In this document: piece by piece, positions 34,313-45,739 of the stretch
How positions within the stretch are numbered: the stretch's first letter is position 1
Layout of the letters: each line of letters opens with the position of its first letter
Assembly (NCBI GenBank): GCA_008638375.1
Contig: CM018032.1
Location: forward strand, 60,060,422-60,124,421
DNA from: Nyssa sinensis
Taxonomy: Eukaryota; Streptophyta; Magnoliopsida; Cornales; Nyssaceae
Length of the DNA stretch: 64,000 nt
Direction: 5' to 3'
Position numbers and translations under genes: made by a program
The notes under the pieces: generated by a model
Database searches by the model: none
The model's input: the letters and a program-made list of their open reading frames with translations, nothing else
Told to the model about the DNA's origin: nothing

Positions 34313-35497
34313 GGTTATATTTGGATAGTTTTTGAGAGTTAGAGTTTTAAGAAATTTTTTTGAGAAGTGTTTTTAAGTAATTTTTTGGAATTTGAACCAT
34401 TGTTTGAATAGTTTTTGAGAGTTTGAGTTTTAAGAAATATTTTGAGAAGTGTTTTTAAGTAATTTCTTGGAATTTGAACCATTTTTTGGATTGATTAATT
34501 TGCAAAAAGATAAAAAAATGTTTGGTTATGTTTTTAAAATAAGATTTTTAATTTCAAATTACAAGATATGTGTTTGAAATTAATTTTTTTTTTTAAAATT
34601 TAGATTATCATATCGAAATACATTTTTATAATTTACATAATCTTTATTTAGGAAGATCAACTGCTTTCTCAATGAATAAGACCGTTGACGGATTTAAGAT
34701 CAATGTCCTATTTGCTTGGGGGTGAGTATTTATTTTTTAAATATATAAAATTTATATTTTTTATTATTTTATTATAATATTTTTTAAAAATAAAAACTGC
34801 CCCCCTTTATTTGTTTAGATTTTAAAAAATAAAATTTTAATTTTAAAACGTGGGATACGTTATTGACAAACTATTAATCTTAAATTTTTTTACTATTTTA
34901 TAATTTAGATTATCATATCCAAATACATTTTCACAATTTTTACAAAATCAATATTTTGAAACAAATTATATCTAAATTACATTTTCACAATTTTTAATAT
35001 TCTTAAAAAATGTGTTTGGTTACGTTTTTACTGTATTTTCATAATTTTTAATATTCTTAAAAAATGTGATCGGAATTTAATACATTTAATTAAATATGAT
35101 ATAAAAAAACTAATTTTATTCAAATTTAATAAAAATAACAAGATTTAACAAATTTGATTAATTAATATAACATATATTAATCATTAAATTATATAATATT
35201 TTTTAAAATTAAAGTTATATATCATAAGTTTGGCATATTATAAAATAATATTTTATATGTATAATATAAATTATAATATAATATTTTATAAATATAATAT
35301 ATATTAATATCATTGTCAAATCAAATAAAATTTAATTTGATAATTAATTTCTTGGAATTTGAATCATTGTTTGGATAAAATTTCTTGCAATTTGAACTTT
35401 GTTTGAATTTAAAATGAAGTTTTGGATTTTGTTTTTTTGGTGGCTAAACAAACAAGTTTTTAAAAATTTGTTTTTGAATTTATAACCAAACAAATCC
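34313..35497. mobile_element. Tourist-like (PIF/Harbinger) insertion, right arm only
   Basis: The left end is ggttatatttggatag. The right end, reverse complemented, is GGATTTGTTTGGTTA, so the termini are imperfect inverted repeats starting GG. The 3-bp taa stands at both borders (34310-34312 and 35498-35500), as expected for this superfamily. The left arm keeps the uninterrupted site at about 7789-7798. At 1185 bp it is long for a MITE and has no transposase frame; the interior is AT-rich with repeated ttttgagag motifs. It inserted after the arms formed. Confidence 0.75.
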
Positions 35498-36127
35498 TAA
35501 GTAATTAGAGATTCAAGTGTTGATTTGCAGTTACAGGGGACCAAGTAATTGATTGTGAAAAGAGCAATATTTGTGCTCATGTGATGTCCATGCATTCAGA
35601 TGGGGGCGAGACTCACCCGTGAGACTCGTGATGATGAGTCCCACCCCATGAGCATAAAGAGATGGATCATGAATTATTGTTCTTGTGAAAAAGGCAACCA
35701 TAGTAATTGAGCTCTAGAATTCCAGCGTGATCAAAATGTTCTCAAATCTCAATTATGTAAAGATGCAAATGAAGTAAGAATCCCTTGAAACAAAGAGAGG
35801 AAATATTCATTGATTTCAAGTAAGAAAGCACTAGTAGAATACTGCTTTCATTAGTACACGTAATATATGGTAGGATGACTCTAAGCTCCTGTTTTCTTAT
35901 GTAAAATTTATCTTAATTGGTATCAGACACTACATAAAATTACATGAAATTTTAAATAAAATTAATTTGGCACAATAAAAAAAAAAGCAGGGAAACACTT
36001 GAAGATTAAAATTTAAGATTTCGAGTTCAAGTCTCTCTTAGAATTACTAGAGATTTGACTGGTCATTAACTTCAGGCCCTGATTTTATTCAACAAAAAAA
36101 AAAAAGTACGGAATAAAATCGAACAAC

Positions 36128-36803
36128 TTACACAATAGGAAATTTCATGCCACAATCCTTTGAAGCCCTGTTCCGTGGACATGAGATGTATTCTCTAGTA
36201 TTAAAATTGAGACAAAAAAAAATTTCATAGAGTAGAGTAATGTTTTTTGAACTCTTGCATGAAACATAAGAGAGATTGCCAGTGACATTTTTCACGACAT
36301 CAATAAGCACAGATTTATCAAGAAAAGTGTTGTTATCGGGTTTGATATTGGCATCTCTTAGAGTTGTCAACAGGTTGATTTTGTTTTTTTTCTCTAATAG
36401 GGAATTTGAAGTATTCAAGCGGACTAAGCACTTTTTCCTAACAGGAACCGCGAGCGTTCCCATTCATGTTGCCAGAAAGACTCGCTAGAGTATTTTTATG
36501 CGATAGATGGCCAAGTTGCTTCAAGATCATGTCTTAGTTCTTTAAACTGTGCATACAAGAGATATCAAAATGATAAAAGGATTTTCATCAATTTACAACA
36601 AAGAAAGAGTTGAAAGAGGAGCAAAACTTACAACGGAACTGAGATTTTTGCTTCAGCAATTCCGCAGTGATTTCCATTTTCATCGGCTGGCCAGAGGCCA
36701 TGTAATGTGAAGTTCTCTGGCAAAGGTGTTGTACATAACATGTCACATTTGGCCTTAAGCAATGTGTGACAGGCAGGTTTGTACTAATTGAAGGTGGTGA
36801 AGG
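36128..36803 (-). pseudogene. S-RNase-like (T2 RNase) pseudogene, right arm
   Basis: Mirror of the left-arm remnant at 6474-7190. On the minus strand it keeps the QLV start, a damaged CAS I region, an intron at the conserved place (about 36549-36634), and the C-terminal part with LLYEIFFCL and EYISCPRNRASK. Defects of its own: a base lost in the tryptophan-proline segment near the N-terminus, extra indels before CAS I, an extra G in CAS II, the CAS II catalytic histidine codon changed from CAC to CGC, a TAG at 36438-36440, and an added A in a later A run. No signal peptide is recognisable. The two remnants share a degraded 5' end but carry different later lesions. Confidence 0.8.
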
Positions 36804-37278
36804 GGATTTAGTGCAACAAAACTTATACAGCCTAAGCTCTAAGGTAGATGTCCGAAGAGGATGCATTGATGTTCAAGTAGTTCTCCGAATTCATTGTCAA
36901 ATTATGTTAGCATTTCATTTTTCACATTGCTAAATATTGCAGTGATCACTGATAATTAGGGCCATGCATGTGACATTTAGTTGGAGCCATGAGAGCTTTT
37001 TAGTGGCATTAACTCTATATATGTAGTTATAAAATATTAGATTTGGAGTTCAACTTTTACTAGAGTGTTATTAATTTTTTTAGAACAACATCCGTGTACA
37101 CAAGCTTGAGATTAACCAACACGTCTGATGAGTTGTTTGGTATAAGTCTCGAGATTAGTTGACAGAATTGTGTCGGACACCCGATTATCAAAATATATAT
37201 ATATATATATATATGTAATTATAATGGTGGGAAAAAATAGTGGGATTCAGTTCTGATTTTCTACGTGAATTAGTTGAG

Positions 37279-38471
37279 GAATAACCATCATTGTAAATGT
37301 AATTTGCGTTTTATACCTATGTAAGTTAGGTAGAGTAATTAAAAAAATAAATAAATAAATTAGGTAGAGTAATTTCTAAGGTGTTCATCCAATCTTTTTG
37401 GGCAATTAGTGTGTTCGGGACACTATGACATGACATCCATCCTATGATAAATGTTTTGAGTTTCTAAGAAAAACATCAGCAAAAAAAAAAAAACAATGTG
37501 ATTTGAGTTGCTTAGTTCTAAGGAATTTCAATGGGAAACATTTAATTAATTTTCTAATTTTCATGCAATTTAACAAATCGGAGTAGAGAGTGGTCCAATA
37601 ACATTAACCTTTCAATTTTAGAAATTAGAGTAAGATTCAAGTTTCTATCGGAGTAAGATTCAAGATTCAATAATTGGTCAGACCATTAGTCCTAAACCAT
37701 ATAATAATTTTTCTCACTGCAACCTAAAAATATGCTTAGATGTCAAATTAATCAATAGACAATATCTATTGTAAATTAAAAATTATTTAACATTTTAAAA
37801 TATATAATATATATAAATTGAATTCGAGCTCGGGTTCTGGAAGTCTTATTCCAAACCCAACCCAAAATTAATTTGGAATAATTTTACTTCAGGCTCATCT
37901 TTATATTGAAAATCAGACTCAGATTTGAGTGTCTATGACAAGGCAAAATATTTTGTCATCTCTCCTTATAATGAATTGCTTTAATTAAATTATATATATA
38001 TATATATATATATAAAAAAACAAAAAACAAAAAACAAAAAACAAAAAACAAAAAACAAAAAACAAAACGAAACACAGTGGGACATGAGTGTGACCATTTT
38101 AAAACTATTTCAACAATTTCCTGTCAAATGCATTATGAACCTTTTTCTATTGTGAGAAAGCTATTTGTAAGTTTCGAGGATATGAACCTTTCCAACTTCC
38201 AAATACTTGCAAAGAAAATTCCTAGTAACTTCCAGTCTATGGTTGCTCTATTTCTTGTTCAATTCTCTATGGAAAAATGGTTGAAAGGACCACACGCACT
38301 ACTCCTTTCCTTCTTAGTACTTTCTAGGCAAATGCTTCAATTGCAGACTATAAATATAGACCAAACTAATTACCATTTACCAACCAGCAATATATATTTT
38401 CTTTGCTCCTCTGTTTCTCTCCTCATTACACAAACCACTTCGTACTACAGAGGCCTAAAAAAAAAGCATAG
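37279..38471. other. intergenic right of the inverted repeat
   Basis: No gene in the first 1.1 kb. It holds a (TA)n tract (about 37992-38013) followed by an aaacaaa-unit minisatellite (about 38016-38068). The open frame 38077-38622 overlaps the next gene in another frame and has no protein-like pattern. A TATA-like tataaatata at about 38349-38358 may serve the next gene. Confidence 0.5.
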
Positions 38472-38999
38472 ATGGAAAGGAAAATCCCAATGGCTTGCAA
38501 TAATCCCGGATATGATGGTGAAACCACCTCCTTCTTGCCCCCAGTTACTTATTTTTTACTGGCATCCAATGGTATTGGCGCAACCTACCGAGCTTATGTC
38601 AGTGGCAATTATTCCATGGTAGTTTTCATCTTTTTCATATTATTTACCTTGTTATTGTTAGAATACTGTTTGTCAGCTTACCAACGATTGCCTCCGCACC
38701 AGAAATCGCGCACGAAAGACTTCTGGAAATTTTCCATATGGTTCGTATTTACTGTTATAATGTTTGGCTTCGCTTATCAGTTTGCTCCATTTTTTGGCCT
38801 GCCTGGCTTGTTGCTGTATGCTATGTCAATTATAGGTAGTGCCTTCTTGTTCTTTCTCTGGATAATCGTTGACAATGGAAGTGGTTGCCCTGAGTGCAGC
38901 AGTTATGAGAAAAGAAAATTCTCCGACTCCTCTTCTCCTGATGAAAAAACCGATAACAAGAAAATCAAGCACTCTGATTCCATTTTGGAGATGGCATAA
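38472..38999 (+). CDS. small plant membrane protein, DUF6490-like
   Basis: A 175-residue single-exon frame. After a short polar N-terminus come about four hydrophobic segments: about 22-38, 48-68 (VVFIFFILFTLLLLEYCL), 86-106 and 108-134. A charged, lysine- and serine-rich tail follows (about 140-175) with a CPEC pair. The ATYRAYVSGNYSMVVF and KFSIW...IMFGFAYQFAP segments resemble a plant family of short uncharacterised membrane proteins (I recall it as DUF6490; not checked). Function unknown. Met1 is preferred, with Met7 possible. It is the first gene outside the right arm and is separated from the next features by about 500 bp. Confidence 0.7.
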   Translation: MERKIPMACNNPGYDGETTSFLPPVTYFLLASNGIGATYRAYVSGNYSMVVFIFFILFTLLLLEYCLSAYQRLPPHQKSRTKDFWKFSIWFVFTVIMFGFAYQFAPFFGLPGLLLYAMSIIGSAFLFFLWIIVDNGSGCPECSSYEKRKFSDSSSPDEKTDNKKIKHSDSILEMA

Positions 39000-39506
39000 T
39001 TATTAATAAAAGCAGAATGTTGAGAGAACTGAGCACTACAAAAGGAACTTCCTTATGTTTTCAAGAGTATATATATTCTTGTTCCTCAAACAAAAACTAA
39101 AAGTAATGGCTGTATTTTGTGATATATATATATATATGGTTATTCAATGTTGTGTAAGAGTGAATTGATGTTTTTGTATTATGAGATTCCAATTGTAAGG
39201 TTGGTTTTAACTTTAAGCTCAATTCAATTTTGGTATCCCTGCCAAAGTTAATGGGCTAACTTGGGTCATGTCATTGGATGAGTTGCATCATTCTTGTCTG
39301 ATTTATAGAGCAGAAGGAAGAGGTCTCAGATAAGATAGAAAGAAGATAAACCAAATCAAGTAGAAATTTCTGGTTTTCATGGTCTAAACAGAGTAACTAG
39401 TTGGAATTATGCAATTGTAAAGAAGGGGAAAAAAAATCATGTGAAACGATTTTCTTGAAAGGAAATAACCGAATGAATCAGAGCCATATGAAAAGGTTTG
39501 AGGATT

Positions 39507-39579
39507 TGGAGATGCGGGGTATCGATCCCCGTACCTCTCGCATGCTAAGCGAGCGCTCTACCATCTGAGCTACATCCCC
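39507..39579 (-). tRNA. trnA-AGC: tRNA-Ala (AGC)
   Basis: On the minus strand it begins GGGGATGTAGCTCAGATGG and ends in CATCTCC plus discriminator A. The acceptor stem pairs GGGGATG with CATCTCC. The anticodon arm reads CTTAGCATG with anticodon AGC (plus-strand gct at 39544-39546), and the T arm is CGGGGATCGATACCCCG. Length is 73 nt with no intron. The internal A and B boxes are present. A nuclear cytosolic tRNA gene. Confidence 0.95.
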
Positions 39580-42155
39580 ACGTTGATTTTTATAAGGAAT
39601 TTTTACTATCTTCTTCGTTATCTTTTCAACTTCCAGACATTTCTTTCGTTGAGCACTTGAAGGATTCAATGAAATCCAACGAAACAACTCCTCAACGCTC
39701 TGCCAAAATCTCCATTGATCGTTCCTGCTTGTACAGTGCCCCTGGTATTCCCTTTCCACTACAATTCCTATAAATATATATATATATATATATATCGAAT
39801 TAAGTTTTTAATTAATTGAATGATGCAACAATTCATATCCACTTAAATGGCTTGGATTTGGATCAAAGTCCAATCCATAGGCGGCCTAATCAAACCTAAG
39901 AGATATCTTGCTTCCCCTGCCCCAGTACTCTCGAGCCCAATCTCCCAGCAATCCAAATCCTGTGGCCTCATAAGCTAGCATGGACCTTAGTCCATATCAA
40001 TATAGGCACTAATGTCAATCTTGCTGAGCCATGTTGGCTGCGTGAGATCAGAATCAATCCTACATCAGGCGGTCAAGGTTCAACTGAAAATTATTTTTTT
40101 TTCACCTCTCTATCTCTATGGAGTGGGTGATCCATGCATTTGGCATGATTTCAAAGCACATCAAAGCTCAACTATGTCCTAACTATCAAAATTAAGTAAT
40201 ATTTGAATGTCCAAATAATATTCAAAAACTCACGTGGAATGAATACTTTAACTGAATTTATGATGATGAATCACATTCTATGTGAGCGTTAGACATCATT
40301 TAAGTAGCAAACATTAAGGCATTGAATTATTGCTTATAGTCAGATTAGGCCTCTTAATCTTAAAACTTTTTCAAGTGGTCGTCATGCACCTCATGAATTT
40401 TGCAAAATTTTGAATGAATTTCTGTTTTATTTTTTAAAATAAAATAGAGGCTTTGCATGGTCTAACTCACACAAAATGCAAAATCTTCAGCTACAAAATT
40501 GGTGAGATCAATATGAGTATTTACAGTTTTTTTTATCAGCAAAGAAATAATTTTGTTGATGAAAATGTGTATAAGAGATACAAACTGTTTGTAAATAAAA
40601 ACAGTAAATGCATGTGTGTTACATATGTAGATGAGGGATGTATATATTTATATAATTGTATAAATACTTATGTAATATTATAGCCATTTTTAAAATGTGG
40701 AAAAAAATAATATCTCCTATCTTTGCTCCACTTCTCCTGCTAGAGTCTTTTATGAGGATCAAATACATCTTTCATTTTCTCTGAGAGTTCACATCAACAG
40801 GAAGGTTTGGCATCTCGATATCGACTCTTCATTACTTGAAACTGTAATATGTTTTAGGAGTTAGGCTGTTTACAATACAAATACAAACATAAACATCAAC
40901 AAAACAAAGAGGAAGAAGGAAAGCGTTATAGGTATCATGGTAAACAAACAATTTCCAACTAAATTGACACATTAATTAAAACCAACAAATCATCTGCAGT
41001 ACCACTCTAAAATCATGACCAGCATTGGCAAGAAGCCAGCACAACTGGAAACACACATAAGAAACATAAATCAGGCATACGAGTCTATACTGTTGTTATA
41101 TTCTAATAAAATACATAATAAATTAATACGATTTAGTGATTTTTATACTGTGCCAACGAAGTTAATTTGGCACCGTCATACTTTATTATGAGTTAGAATG
41201 AACTAATAAGGTGACAAAGTGTGATGGGTTTGTTCCCTTTGTTTCACATGATATGATATATGGTATTATAAACTCATCTTTTTTGGGGTGAATCAATATA
41301 ACCTCTTCTTTCATTTCATTTTCTTCTTTTCTTTATCGTACGCATTTCCCCACCTCATATGCCAAGCAAAGTCCCTTTTGGTAATGGTAAGAGATAAGCT
41401 TTTGAAAAAGAAATCTTGGCTTCTTTTCCCTCACTTCGATGTAAATTGTAATCTCATATGTCCTATCATCCCAATCTTTGTTATGCAGCTCTACCCTACA
41501 GTGTATATATATATATATATATATATATTTGTGGTTACTTTTTAGCAGTTCCATTATTCTAATTCGTGGCTTTCTATAAGCCCACGTATATGTAAAACAT
41601 CTATACACATTGTATGGTGCAAAAAAGATAAAATTAAATAATAAATTAATTTTAATCAAAAAAATTATAAAAAAGACATGAGATATTAATAAAATATTTA
41701 CGTTTATTAATAGTAATAATTAATCAACTATATAAAAAAAATTACAAGAATAAAATATTTAAAAACTCTAAGTTCTCTTTATACTCAATTCACCTTACTC
41801 AAAGTCAATTATTCTCAATAAAAATAAATCTTAAAAATAAATAAACAACACTCTTAGCAGGTTATACATAAAAGATGACCTAGGTCAAAAATATTTAAAA
41901 CAAAATCAAAATTCAAAAAAATTTCGAATCGTAAAAAATGAGATGAATTTGTACGTGTCCCACGAAACCACGTCAGATTAAGCAATTATGACCCTCTATT
42001 TGATTTTTGAGCAATAATTTTCTTTCAAAAGTAAAATCTCAATTGATATAACAATCTCCATCGCCCATGCTATGCTCTCTGAATGCATAATACCCAGTCC
42101 AGAAAACAGAAGACAGATAAAAGATAAGGTCGTACACTTCCTTGTGAAAGAAAAC
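39580..42155. other. intergenic, no gene seen
   Basis: AT-rich with (TA)n tracts at about 39774-39796 and 41504-41528. Open frames such as 40453-40683 and 41288-41545 are short, AT-biased and without recognisable motifs. The last hundred bases form the leader of the transporter gene; an upstream in-frame ATG at 42072 would add 28 residues. Confidence 0.5.
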
Positions 42156-45100
42156 ATGGAGGGAGAGAAATTTGTTTCAGACGATGAGCCAGCCATCAAC
42201 TATAGAGGAATTAAAGCCATGCCCTTCATCATAGGTAAAAAGAAGAGAGAGAGAGAGAAATAGAACTTGTTAGTTGATTACAGCCTTGTATCTTTCTTAA
42301 TTTCCATCTAACTTGGAAAAAAATTGCAGGAAATGAGACTTTTGAGAAGCTGGGGACCATAGGCACTTCATCAAATTTGATGGTTTATCTTACCACTGTA
42401 TTTAACATGAAGAGTGTGACGGCTGCAACGATGATGAATATCTTCAGCGGTACCACAAACATGGCACCCTTGCTTGGAGCCTTCCTCTCGGATTCTTTCT
42501 TTGGACGTTACAAAACCTTGGCTTTTGCTTCCATGTCGTCTCTCTTGGTACTCTTCTGCAACTTCCTGAGTCATGGCTATTAGCAATTTCAGCCTGTTTT
42601 CTGTTTTTTTTTAAGCCAAAAAAGTACCAATCAGACCAACTCCTATTCACAAACTCAAGTTCATGTTTATTTATACCACTTTGCAAAGACTAACATCCTT
42701 TGGATGGCCTGTTACTATCAGAAAGCAAGAAAAACAATTCCAAGATGCTAATTAAAAACAGTAGCGTAGTTGTTATGCCCATGGGCTCTTTTACTTCATC
42801 TTTAATTTCATTGTGTTTTTGTTTTCCCTATTTTCATCTTTTCTTCTTTTTGTTGGGTGGGTGGGTGGATGAGTGCGGTGTTGTTTAGGTTCTTGAGCAC
42901 TAGTAAAGCAGAAGAAGAGAGAAACGCATGCTATATCGAATTTAGTTATTTTTTATCCTTTTCTTAATTGCAAAAAACTTTATACCTCTACAGATGTGTC
43001 AAGGATAAATTTAAAATTAGTGAATAAATTTGATTTTTTTTTGTTTAAATTTAAAGAAGAATTATGATAATAATTTTTTTTAAGTGTACATAACATTACT
43101 CAAAAAAAAAATCATGTCCAATTATTTATGCTGCATGTAAGTTTTTTTGTTCCCCAAATTATGTCATTTTCCTCAAGATCTTGCAATTTTCTCTTGCAAA
43201 AAAAAGAAAATATCATGATGGGTTTTTACTCCCTTCACCTTTTGTCCATAATAAAAGGAACCACACACAAATATATTTCTCTCTCTCTCTCTCTCTCTCT
43301 CATTTTCAATTTAAGGGAACATGTTTTTCAGAAATCAAAACAATATTGTGTGGATAAATGCAAGCGCAAGGATTTTACTTTAACTTTGTGTATTCGTGTA
43401 TAATAATCAATAAAATTTCAATTTAATATCAAGCATTAACCATGTAAAAACACTTTTTTTTTATTGAAGGGGATGATGGTGATAATGCTAACCGCGGCAA
43501 TATCAAAACTGCACCCTCCACACTGTGGCACAAAACAGATTGGCAACTGTGTTGAGCCCTCACCTTGGCAATTTGCATTCTTATTAAGTGGATTTGGCCT
43601 TCTGATCATCGGAGCCGGAGGAATCCGGCCATGCAACCTAGCCTTCGGAGCCGACCAGTTCAATCCGGCAACGGAATCCGGGAAAAAGGGTATCAACAGC
43701 TTCTTCAATTGGTACTACTTCACTTTCACTTTTGCTGTGATGATATCTGTAACAGTCATCGTCTATGTGCAATCCAACGTGAGCTGGGCCATTGGGTTGG
43801 CCATTCCAACATGCCTAATGTTCGTTTCATGTGCCCTTTTCTTTTTGGGATCTAGAATTTACGTTAAAGTGAAGCCCCAAGGGAGTCCCTTGACCAGTTT
43901 GGCACAAGTGGTGGTGGCTGCCAGCAAGAAACGGCGGTTAAAGCTGTCGGATCACCCAACTGCTTGCCTTTTCAACCATATTCCCATCAAGTCGCTCAAC
44001 TCTAAGCTTCCTCGTACAAATCAATTTAGGTGAGAATGATCTATTTTTTTGGCATTGATGTACAAATATGTGTTTTTGCAAAATTCAGACCTTACGCTAA
44101 ACACTGAAATTAGGAGTGTAAAAAAGGCCTGCAGGGCCGGGCCAAGTCATTACGATCTCCTGTCAAAATAATGGGTCAGGCTGAAACTAGAGAATAAGGT
44201 CCAGGCCTAAGTCTTAAGGCAAATTTGGTGGGCTTGTAGGCCCACGAAATTTTTTTTTATTATAAAATTATAAGTTGTATAGAATTTATTTATTTTAAAA
44301 AATAGAACAATAAAAAAAAACAAGAATGGTAAAATTAATTCCATATCTTTACATCAATAAATAATTAACAAATAAAATGTTAAATATAATAAATAAATAA
44401 AATTTAAAAATCATCTACTGTAAAATTGTATATAAAGTTTTGAGATAAAGATTGATAAGATGACTCATGTTCTCTTTTATATATAGTTGTGCAGCTTTAA
44501 ATAATCTAATCATTAATTTGGTTTATTTTCATTAATTAACTATTAGATTTCAGATAAGTCATTTCCTATCTACTATGGATAATGGAGTGAACGATAGAAT
44601 GAGTGAAGGAAAAAAAAAGTAGGCTTGTGCCAAATGTGGGTTCATTTGGGTTGGACCTCAACTCAAAAAATCAAGATTAGGTCCGAAATAGAACTACTTC
44701 AAGTTAGGGCTAGACTGGATTTGGCCCACAAAAAAAGGTCCGGCGGGTCATTTTGTGCGCGAGTATACATACATGCAAAATCCAACATTTTTTTTTTTTA
44801 AAAATGAAATTGAAACTGAATGGCTAATGCATCAGGTACCTGGACAAATCTGCAATTGTAACTGCTGAAGACCAGATTAACCCTGATGGATCAGCTGCCA
44901 ACCCATGGAGACTATGCAGCATGCAGCAAGTTGAGGAAATAAAATGTGTTATCAGAGTGATTCCCATATGGGCATCAGCCATTATATACCATGTTGCAAT
45001 TGTCCAACAACACACATATGCAGTATTCCAAGCCTTGCAATCAGACAGACACCTCGGCAGTAGCAATTTCGAGGTTCCTGCTGCATCTTATATTGTTGCC

Positions 45101-45739
45101 TCAATGCTCAGCCTTACCATCTGGATTCCAATCTATGACCGTATCATCGTTCCTTCTCTTCGAATGATCACTGGCAAAGAAGGTGGAATTACACTCCTCC
45201 AACGAATGGGTATCGGAATTGTTCTCTCAATCATCACCATGCTTGTCTCTGCCTTAGTTGAAGAGAGAAGGAAACAGTTTGCTCTTACAAGGCCTGCACT
45301 TGGCATTGCACCAAAAGGAGGTGCTATTTCATCCATGTCTGCATTATGGCTTGTTCCTCAGCTGGCTCTTGCTGGACTTTCAGAGGGTTTCAATTCCATT
45401 GGCCAGATTGAGTTTTACTATAAGCAATTCCCGGAGAATATGAGAAGCATTGCTGGATCTTTCTTCTTCTGTGGCATGGCCGGCTCCAGCTACTTGAGTG
45501 GCTTTCTTGTTTCTGTTGTTCATCGGATTACTGCTGGTAGTGGTTCGACGGGGGATTGGTTGCCGGAGGATCTTAACAAGGGGAAGTTGGATTACTTTTA
45601 TTACATGATTGCTGCTTTGGGAGTGCTGAATTTTGGGTACTTTTTAGCGTGTGCTAGATGGTATAGATACAAGGGTGCTGCTGGTATTACCCCTGAGGTG
45701 GCCATGGAGACGAAGCAACCTGAGAAAAGTCTTGTTTGA
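42156..45739 (+). CDS. NPF2: NRT1/PTR family transporter, NPF2 clade
   Basis: Exons: 42156-42234, 42330-42547, 43470-44029, 44836-45739, all with GT-AG introns and consistent phase; 586 residues with about twelve membrane helices. The proton-coupling motif ExxEK is at residues 29-33 (NETFEKLG). [17 protein letters not shown] and [11 protein letters not shown] are PTR signatures. The C-terminal half has LLQRMGIG and [17 protein letters not shown]. Wording is closest to the NPF2.9-2.11 group (low-affinity nitrate and glucosinolate carriers of Arabidopsis); substrate here is unknown. It would act in the plasma membrane as a proton symporter. The start at 42156 is chosen because homologues begin shortly before the IKAMPFIIG motif. 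Intron 3 holds a repeat rich in gggcc motifs. Confidence 0.9.
44115..44765. repeat. probable transposon remnant in NPF intron 3
   Basis: Starts with taggagtgtaaaaaaggcc and a gggccgggcc cluster and closes with ggtccggcgggtca, with an AT-rich middle. GC-rich clusters at both ends with an AT-rich centre are typical of some hAT-like MITEs. Inverted ends and target-site duplications were not confirmed. Confidence 0.35.

Larger units (their letters stand above)
22724..37278 (-). repeat. right arm of the large inverted repeat
   Basis: This is the mirror copy of 4983-18972. Features found only here: the 1.56-kb segment with the intact S-RNase (24268-25827), a Tourist-like insertion (34313-35497), a long (TA)n tract at about 32378-32417, and a divergent stretch at about 26645-27640. 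Features absent here but present on the left: the 1.03-kb insertion at 5442-6473, the element at 16526-17264, and the 308-bp tandem duplication at 11867-12482. Confidence 0.85.

Noticed and set aside
38077..38622. 181-residue open frame upstream of the small membrane protein
   Set aside because: It overlaps the better-supported frame at 38472-38999 in another register and lacks family resemblance.
41288..41659. Open frames around 41.3-41.7 kb
   Set aside because: They run across a (TA)n tract, contain Tyr-Ile repeats from it, and have no homology I can recognise.
42371..42686. Minus-strand frames over the transporter exon 2
   Set aside because: They are shadows of the NPF coding exon on the opposite strand.
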